Below the pieces are notes generated by a model that ran no database searches, had not been told where the DNA came from, and was given only the letters and a program-made list of their open reading frames with translations. DNA of 64,000 nt, taken from the NCBI GenBank assembly GCA_947561715.1, contig OX387199.1:21209001-21273000 (forward strand), given 5' to 3'. The stretch is from Ascidia mentula (taxonomy: Eukaryota; Chordata; Ascidiacea; Phlebobranchia; Ascidiidae). Shown one piece after another: positions 57,251 to 64,000 of this stretch (positions within the stretch are counted from its first letter, which is position 1; every line of letters begins with the position of its first letter). The translations under genes and the position numbers were made by a program.

Positions 57251-60200
57251 GGCAAACTCCAAACCTTCTCCAAACCACATACAAATGTGAGAGAGTCAAT
57301 TAAACCTAACCTGAAATAACTAGGCAGTGAGCTCTTTCATAATTGCACAACGTTATTCAGACCCTTATTTGTTCTGATTTGTTTTTGGATTTTTTGCAAA
57401 ACAAAATTCTGAGAATACTGAGTCTGGCCAAAACTGTTGTTAACATTGTCATGTTTTATGTACGAAAAACATTTCGGCAAGAACATATCCCATTATCAGT
57501 TTGAATGACGCGGTTGGTGCAGCTCCATCATTGTATGGATCTAACCTGACTGACGTCAAAGACTTCAAAAATAATCTTGGATCATTTTTGCAGTTTTGTC
57601 ATCGGTTTTTTAAAAACAACTCAATTTACTGAATGGAAAACTACACTTACAACGTTCAAAAAACCTAACTTTCAATTTACAAAATGCTAATATACGCTTG
57701 CATCACATCCAAGCTGGTGCTCCGCTACACCATTGAACAATTCCGCAACATTGCGGCATACGTGAATATGACAAATGCCGTGGGTAAAAAGAGGAACTAA
57801 TGCTGTGAAGTTGTTGGTCGTGGAATGAATACAACGTTGTAATTATGACGTAAAGGTAATTGGTGGAGGCATTGAGTGTTAAATGGGCCGTTGGAAATGG
57901 TTGAAGCAAAATCTAATTTGCTTCCGGCTCTGAAAACCCTGCTTGGACTTCAAAGCACACAAGGTAACTTGCGATATAATTATTTTTGCACGGCTTACGT
58001 TTTCACATTGCATGATCTAAAAATAGTTAGTAATTTTTGTAATCTAGGTGAAGTGTCGATGAAATATGACCTAGTGTTACACGACATAAACAATCCAATA
58101 AAAGTAAGTCTGCAGCAAACCTCGATTAGTGGCCCGATACAGTACATCTTTAATACATTTGTCAACGTAGGAATAGTCGCTGACTAGAACGACATACGCG
58201 ACACAGACATCCTGATCTGTTAAACCTAACAGTATTCGTTTCAGAAACTCGCCATTTTACCAAGTTGAAGGACGCGTAATCGCGAAAAATCATAATTGAT
58301 CGCATTAGTTATGTTTGTCGGTGCTTCGAAAAGTTGCGGAATGATAAAGAAATACACATATAATAATCGTGACCTTCTCGGTGCCAAATGAACTACTAAA
58401 GCACACTTATCGTAGGGGGATTGATAGACTGTCGTGCCTCACCACCAAACCTTACAAGTAATCTCTGCGCTATCGTCATCGACGCTCCATAACGAAGCAA
58501 CAAAGTCGGCAATATTGTATATTTAAAAACCCTCAATTCGTATTTCGAGGCGCTGTTTACAATGCGTTAATATATGGTTAGATGTTGCATTTCAATGCTG
58601 GTTGGCTACTTTGGAAAGCTAACGAAAACGAAAAGACCAAAATCACGTGGTTGCTCTCAAGTTATTTGTGCAATTTATACACAAAGTTACGCATTTTTCA
58701 AACCATCTCCAAACCACACACAAACGAGAGAGCGTCAATTAAACCTAACCTTAAAAACTAGGAGGCAGTGAGTTCTTTCATAATTGCACAACGTTATTCA
58801 GACCCTTATTTGTTCTGATTTGTTTTGTATTTTTTGCAAAACAATTTGAAAATTCTGAGAATACAGAGTCTGGCCAAAACTGTTGTTAACATTGTCATGT
58901 TTTATGTACGAAAAACATTTCGGCAAGAACATATCCCATTATCAGTTTGAATGACGCGGTTGGTGCAGCTCCATCATTGTATGGATCTAACCTGACTGAC
59001 GTCAAAGACTTCAAAAATAATCTTGGATCATTTTTGCAGTTTTGTCATCGGTTTTCTAAAAACAACTCAATTTACTGAATGGAAAACTACCCCTACTACG
59101 TTCAAAAAACCTAACTTTCAATTTACAAAATTCTAATATGCGCTTGCCTCACATCCAAGCTGGTGCTCTGCTACACCATTGAACAATTCCACAACATTGC
59201 GACATACGTGAATATGACAAATGCCGTCGGTAAAAAGAGGAACTAATGTTGTAATGGTGTTGGTCGTGGAATGAATACAACGTTATAATGATGACGTAAC
59301 GCTAATTGGTGGAGGCATTAAGTGTTAAATGGGCCGTTGGAAATGGTTGAAGCAAAATCTAATTTGCTTCCGGCTCTGAAAACCCTGCTTGAACTTCAAA
59401 GCACACAAGGTAACTTGCGATATAATTATTTTTGCACGGCTTACGTTTTCACATTACATGATCCAAAAATAGTTAGTAATTTTTTAATTTAGGTAATGTG
59501 TCGATGAAATATGACTTTGCGTTACACGACATAAACAACCCAATAAAAGTAAGTCTGCAGCAAACCTCGATTAGTGGCCCGATACAGTACATCTTTAATA
59601 CATTTGTCAACGTAGGAATAGTCGCTGACTAGAACGACATACGCGACACAGACACACTAATCTGTTAAACCTAACAGTATTCGTTTCAGAAACTTGCCAT
59701 TTTACCAAGTTGAAGGACGCGTAATCGCGAAAAATCATAATTGATCGCATTAGTTATGTTTGTCGGTGCTTCGAAAAGCTGCGGAATGATAAAGAAATAC
59801 ACATAAAATAATCGTGACCTTCTCGGTGCCAAATGAACTACTAAAGCACACTTATCGTAGAGGGATTGATAGACTGTCGTGCCTCACCACCAAACCTTAC
59901 AAGTAATCTCTGCGCTATCGTCATCGACGCTCCATAACGAAGCAACAAAGTCGGCAATATTGTATATTTAAAAACCCTTAATTCGTATTTCGAGGCGCTG
60001 TTTACAATGCGTTAATATATGGTTAGATGTTGCATTTCAATGCTGGTTGGCTACTTTGGAAAGCTAACGAAAACGAAAAGACCAAAATCACGTGGTTGCT
60101 CTCAAGTTATTTGTGCAATTTATACACAAAGTTACGCATTTTTCAAACCTTCTCCAAACCACACACAAACGAGAGAGTGTCAATTAAACCTAACCTTAAA

Positions 60201-60685
60201 AACTAGGAGGCAGTGAGTTCTTTCATAATTGCACAACGTTATTCAGACCCTTATTTGTTCTGATTTGTTTTGGAATTTTTGCAAAACACTTTGAAAATTC
60301 TGAGAATACAGAGTCTGGCCAAAACTGTTGTTAACATTGTCATGTTTTATGTACGAAAAACATTTCGGCAAGAACTTATCCCATTATCAGTTTGAATGAC
60401 GCGGTTGGTGCAGCTCCATCATTGTATGGATCTAACCTGACTGACGTCAAAGACTTCAAAATATTCTTGGAACATTTTGCAGTTTTGTCATCGGTTTTTT
60501 AAAAACAACTCAATATACTGAATGGAAAACTACCCCTACTACGTTCAAAAAACCTAACTTTCAATTTACAAAATTCTAATATGCGCTTGCCTCACATCCA
60601 AGCTGGTGCTCCGCTACACCATTGAACAATTCCACAACATTGCGACATACGTGAATATGACAAATGCCGTCGGTAAAAAGAGGAA

Positions 60686-60770
60686 CTAATGTTGTAATGT
60701 GTATAAGCTGCAGACAGATGGCCACTGTTTCGACCTAAAAGGTCTCATCAGTGCAGCTAATGTTGTAATG
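60686..60770. mobile_element. 57-nt hammerhead insertion with 14-bp target-site duplication
   Basis: The sister units (near 59240 and 62195) read GGAACTAATGTTGTAATGGTG without interruption. In this unit the 14-mer occurs twice and brackets the 57 nt. This is the mark of an insertion event, not of unit divergence. Confidence 0.85.
60700..60756 (-). ncRNA. Hammerhead ribozyme inserted in one satellite unit
   Basis: Minus strand: stem I AGCTGCA/TGCAGCT (60752-60758 with 60706-60712), CTGATGA (60745-60751), stem II GACC/GGTC with loop TAAAA read on the plus strand, GAAA (60728-60731), stem III CAG/CTG with a 7-nt loop, and triplet GTC at 60713-60715. All core positions are canonical. The insert is flanked by CTAATGTTGTAATG on both sides (60686-60699 and 60757-60770); neighbouring units have this 14-mer once. 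Confidence 0.9.
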
Positions 60771-63700
60771 GTGTTGGTCGTGGAATGAATACAACGTTAT
60801 AATGATGACGTAACGTTAATTGGTGGAGGCATTAAGTGTTAAATGGGCCGTTGGAAATGGTTGAAGCAAAATCAAATTTGCTTCCGGCTCTGAAAACCCT
60901 GCTTGAACTTCAAAGCACACAAGGTAACTTGCGATATAATTATTTTTGCACGGCTTACGTTTTCACATTACATGATCCAAAAATAGTTAGTAATTTTTTA
61001 ATTTAGGTAATGTGTCGATGAAATATGACTTTGCGTTACACGACATAAACAACCCAATAAAAGTAAGTCTGCAGCAAACCTCGATTAGTGGCCCGATACA
61101 GTACATCTTTAACACATCTGTCAACGTGGGAATAGTCGCTGACTAGAACGACATACGCGACACAGACATCCTGATCTGTTAAACCTAACAGTATTCGTTT
61201 CAGAAACTCGCCATTTTACCAAGTTGAAGGGCGCGTAATCGCGAAAAATCATAATTGATCGCATTAGTTATGTTTGTCGGTGCTTCGAAAAGTTGAGGAA
61301 TGATAAAGAAATACACATAAAATAATCGTGACTTTCTCGGTACCAAATGAACTACTAAAGCACACTTATCGTAGGGGGATTGATAGACTGTCGTGCCTCA
61401 CCAAACCTTACAAGTAATCTCTGCGCTATCGTCATCGACGCTCCATAACGAAGCAACGAAGTCTGCAATATTGTATATTAAAAAACCCTTAATTCGTATT
61501 TCGAGGCGCTGTTTACAATGCGTTAATATATGGTTAGATGTTGCATTTCAATGCTGGTTGGCTACTTTGGAAAGCTAACGAAAACGAAAAGACCAAAATC
61601 ACGTGGTTGCTCTCAAGTTATTTGTGCAATTTATACTCAAAGTTATGCATTTTTCAAACCTTCTCCAAACCACACACAAACGAGAGAGTGTCAATTAAAC
61701 CTAACCTTAAAAACTAGGAGGCAGTGAGTTCTTTCATAATTGCACAACGTTATTCAGACCCTGATTTGTTCTGATTTGTTTTGGATTTTTTGCAAAACAC
61801 TTTGAAAATTCTGAGAATACTGAGGCTGGCCAAAACTGTTGTTAACATTGTCATGTTTTATGTACGAAAAACATTTCGGCAAGAACATATCCCATTATCA
61901 GTTTGAATGACGCGGTTGGTGCAGCTCCATCATTGTATGGATCTAACCTGACTGACGTCAAAGACTTCAAAATAATCTTGGAACATTTTGCAGTTTTGTC
62001 ATCGGTTTTTTGAAAACAACTCAATATACTGAATGGAAAACTACCCCTACTACGTTCAAAAAACCTAACTTTCAATTTACAAAATGCTAATATGCGCTTG
62101 CCTCACATCCAAGCTGGTGCTCCGCTACACCATTGAACAATTCCACAACATTGCGACATACGTGAATATGACAAATGCCGTCGGTAAAAAGAGGAACTAA
62201 TGTTGTAATGGTGTTGGTCGTGGAATGAATACAACGTTATAATGATGACGTAACGCTAATTGGTGGAGGCATTTAGTGTTAAATGGGCCGTTGGAAATGG
62301 TTGAAGCAAAATCTAATTTGCTTCCGGCTCTGAAAACCCTGCTTGAGCTTCAAAGCACACAAGGTAACTTGCGATATAATTATTTTTGCACGGCTTACGT
62401 TTTCACATTACATGATCCAAAAATAGTTAGTAATTTTTTAATTTAGGTAATGTGTCGATGAAATATGACTTTGCGTTACACGACATAAACAACCCAATAA
62501 AAGTAAGTCTGCAGCAAACCTCGATTAGTGGCCCGATACAGTACATCTTTAATACATTTGTCAACGTAGGAATAGTCGCTGACTAGAACGACATACGCGA
62601 CACAGACACACTAATCTGTTAAACCTAACAGTATTCGTTTTAGAAACTTGCCATTTTACCAAGTTGAAAGACGCGTAATCGCGAAAAATCATAATTGATC
62701 GCATTAGTTATGTTTGTCGGTGCTTCGAAAAGTTGCGGAATGATAAAGAAATACACATAAAATAATCGTGACCTTCTCGGTGCCAAATGAACTACTAAAG
62801 CACACTTATCGTAGAGGGATTGATAGACTGTCGTGCCTCACCACCAAACCTTACAAGTAATCTCTGCGCTATCGTCATCGACGCTCCATAACGAAGCAAC
62901 AAAGTCGGCAATATTGTATATTTAAAAACCCTTAATTCGTATTTCGAGGCGCTGTTTACAATGCGTTAATATATGGTTAGATGTTGCATTTCAATGCTGG
63001 TTCGCTACTTTGGAAAGCTAACGAAAACGAAAAGACCAAAATCACGTGGTTGCTCTCAAGTTATTTGTGCAATTTATACACAAAGTTACGCATTTTTCAA
63101 ACCTTCTCCAAACCACACACAAACGAGAGAGCGTCAATTAAACCTAACCTTAAATAACTAGGCAGTGAGTTCTTTCATAATTGCACAACGTTATTCAGAC
63201 CCTTATTTGTTCTGATTTGTTTGGGAATTTCTACAAAACACTTTGAAAATTCTGAGAATACAGAGGCTGGCCAAAACTGTTGTTAACATTGTCATGTTTC
63301 ATGTACGAAAATCATTTCGGCAAGAACTTATCTCATTATCAGTTTGAATGACGCGGTTGGTGCAGCTCCATCATTGTATGGATCCAACCTGACTGACGTC
63401 AAAGACTTTAAAAATATTCTAGAATCATTTTGCAGTTTGGTTATCGTTTTTTTAAAAACAACTCAAGATGCTGAAAGGAAAACTACACTAACTATATTTG
63501 GAAAACCAAATTTTTAATTTACAAAATTCTAATATACGTTTGCCTCACATCCAAGCTTGTACACTTGTACACCATTGAACAATTCCACAACATTGCGACA
63601 TAAGAAAATATGACAACTGCCGTCGGTAAAAACGGGAACTAATGTTGTGATGGTGTTGGTCGTGGAATGAATACAACGTTGTAATTATGACGTAACGGTA

Positions 63701-64000
63701 ATTGGTGGAGGCATTAAGTGTTATATGGGCCGTTGGAAATAGTTGAAGCAAAATCTAATTTGCTTCCGGATCTAAAAACCCTGCTTGAACTTCAAAGCAC
63801 ACAAGGTAACTTGCGATATAATTATTTTTGCACGGCTTACGTTTTCACATTGCATGATCTAAAAATAGTCAGTAATTATTGTAATCTAGGTGAAGTGTCG
63901 ATAAAATATGACCTAGTGTTACACGACATATAAACAACCCAATAAAAGTAAGTCTGCAGCAAACCTCGATTAGTGGCCCGATACAGTACATCTTTAATAC

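Larger units (their letters stand above)
57257..64000 (+). repeat. Satellite array, about 1.44-kb unit, four full copies plus a partial
   Basis: The landmark CAAACC(T/A)TCTCCAAACCAC recurs at about 57260, 58699, 60144, 61656 and 63098, giving periods of 1439, 1445, 1512 and 1442. The long unit holds the 71-bp insertion/duplication at 60686-60770. Copies are highly similar and the array runs off the window. Each unit carries an exon-like stretch (see findings) and no long ORF. The 65-codon frame seen in several copies is probably chance. Confidence 0.9.

Noticed and set aside
58735..58757. Telomere-like AACCTAACCTT stretch in the satellite
   Set aside because: Only two imperfect units, without tandem extension.
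58574..58771. 65-codon ORF repeated in four satellite units
   Set aside because: It is conserved only because the units are nearly identical. It has no upstream splice signal and is absent from older copies.

Overview
The window is genomic DNA from a eukaryote, almost certainly an invertebrate animal. It is AT-rich. Genes are split by short introns (mostly 60-500 bp) with GT-AG borders. The mobile DNA consists of Ty3/gypsy LTR elements, Penelope-like (PLE) relics, tRNA-derived SINE fragments and a 1.44-kb satellite. A marine invertebrate such as an ascidian would fit, but nothing seen here fixes the species. All multi-exon models were built by hand from splice signals, phase and paralogue comparison; no transcript evidence was available.

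Layout. 1-2989: 3' part of a gypsy element with an intact pol frame and a short LTR. 5.7-17.0 kb (minus): a gene of about 24 exons. It begins with a kinase domain lacking all catalytic motifs, continues through repeated small phase-1 exons rich in Tyr motifs and a PxxP segment, and ends in a helical, TPR-like domain. A PLE foldback and a hammerhead-like motif lie in one of its introns. 17-22.7 kb: repeats. 22.8-30.3 kb (plus): gene A, an atlastin-like GTPase with four 89-residue helical repeats and a ZU5 domain ending in an HFS motif. 33.8-35.0 kb (minus): a copy of only the last three exons of the pseudokinase gene. 36.2-39.6 kb: broken gypsy copies. 40.3-48.9 kb (minus): gene B, a paralogue of gene A in tail-to-tail orientation. 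It has six helical repeats and a Gly/Ala-rich tail instead of ZU5; its introns carry PLE debris and an intact-looking hammerhead ribozyme. 48.9-64 kb: copies of the satellite, interrupted by a composite repeat and by a truncated gypsy element (53.9-57.25 kb), then a clean tandem array running off the window.

The two most interesting items are as follows. (1) The GTPase genes: gene A joins a dynamin-superfamily GTPase to a ZU5 module of the kind found in PIDD and NLRP1, and sits beside a pseudokinase scaffold with repeated Tyr motifs. Together they look like a lineage-specific signalling or defence locus; that function is inference. (2) Hammerhead ribozymes: one satellite unit carries a 57-nt insertion that is almost nothing but a complete hammerhead, flanked by a 14-bp target-site duplication. 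This suggests that the ribozyme is itself the mobile unit.
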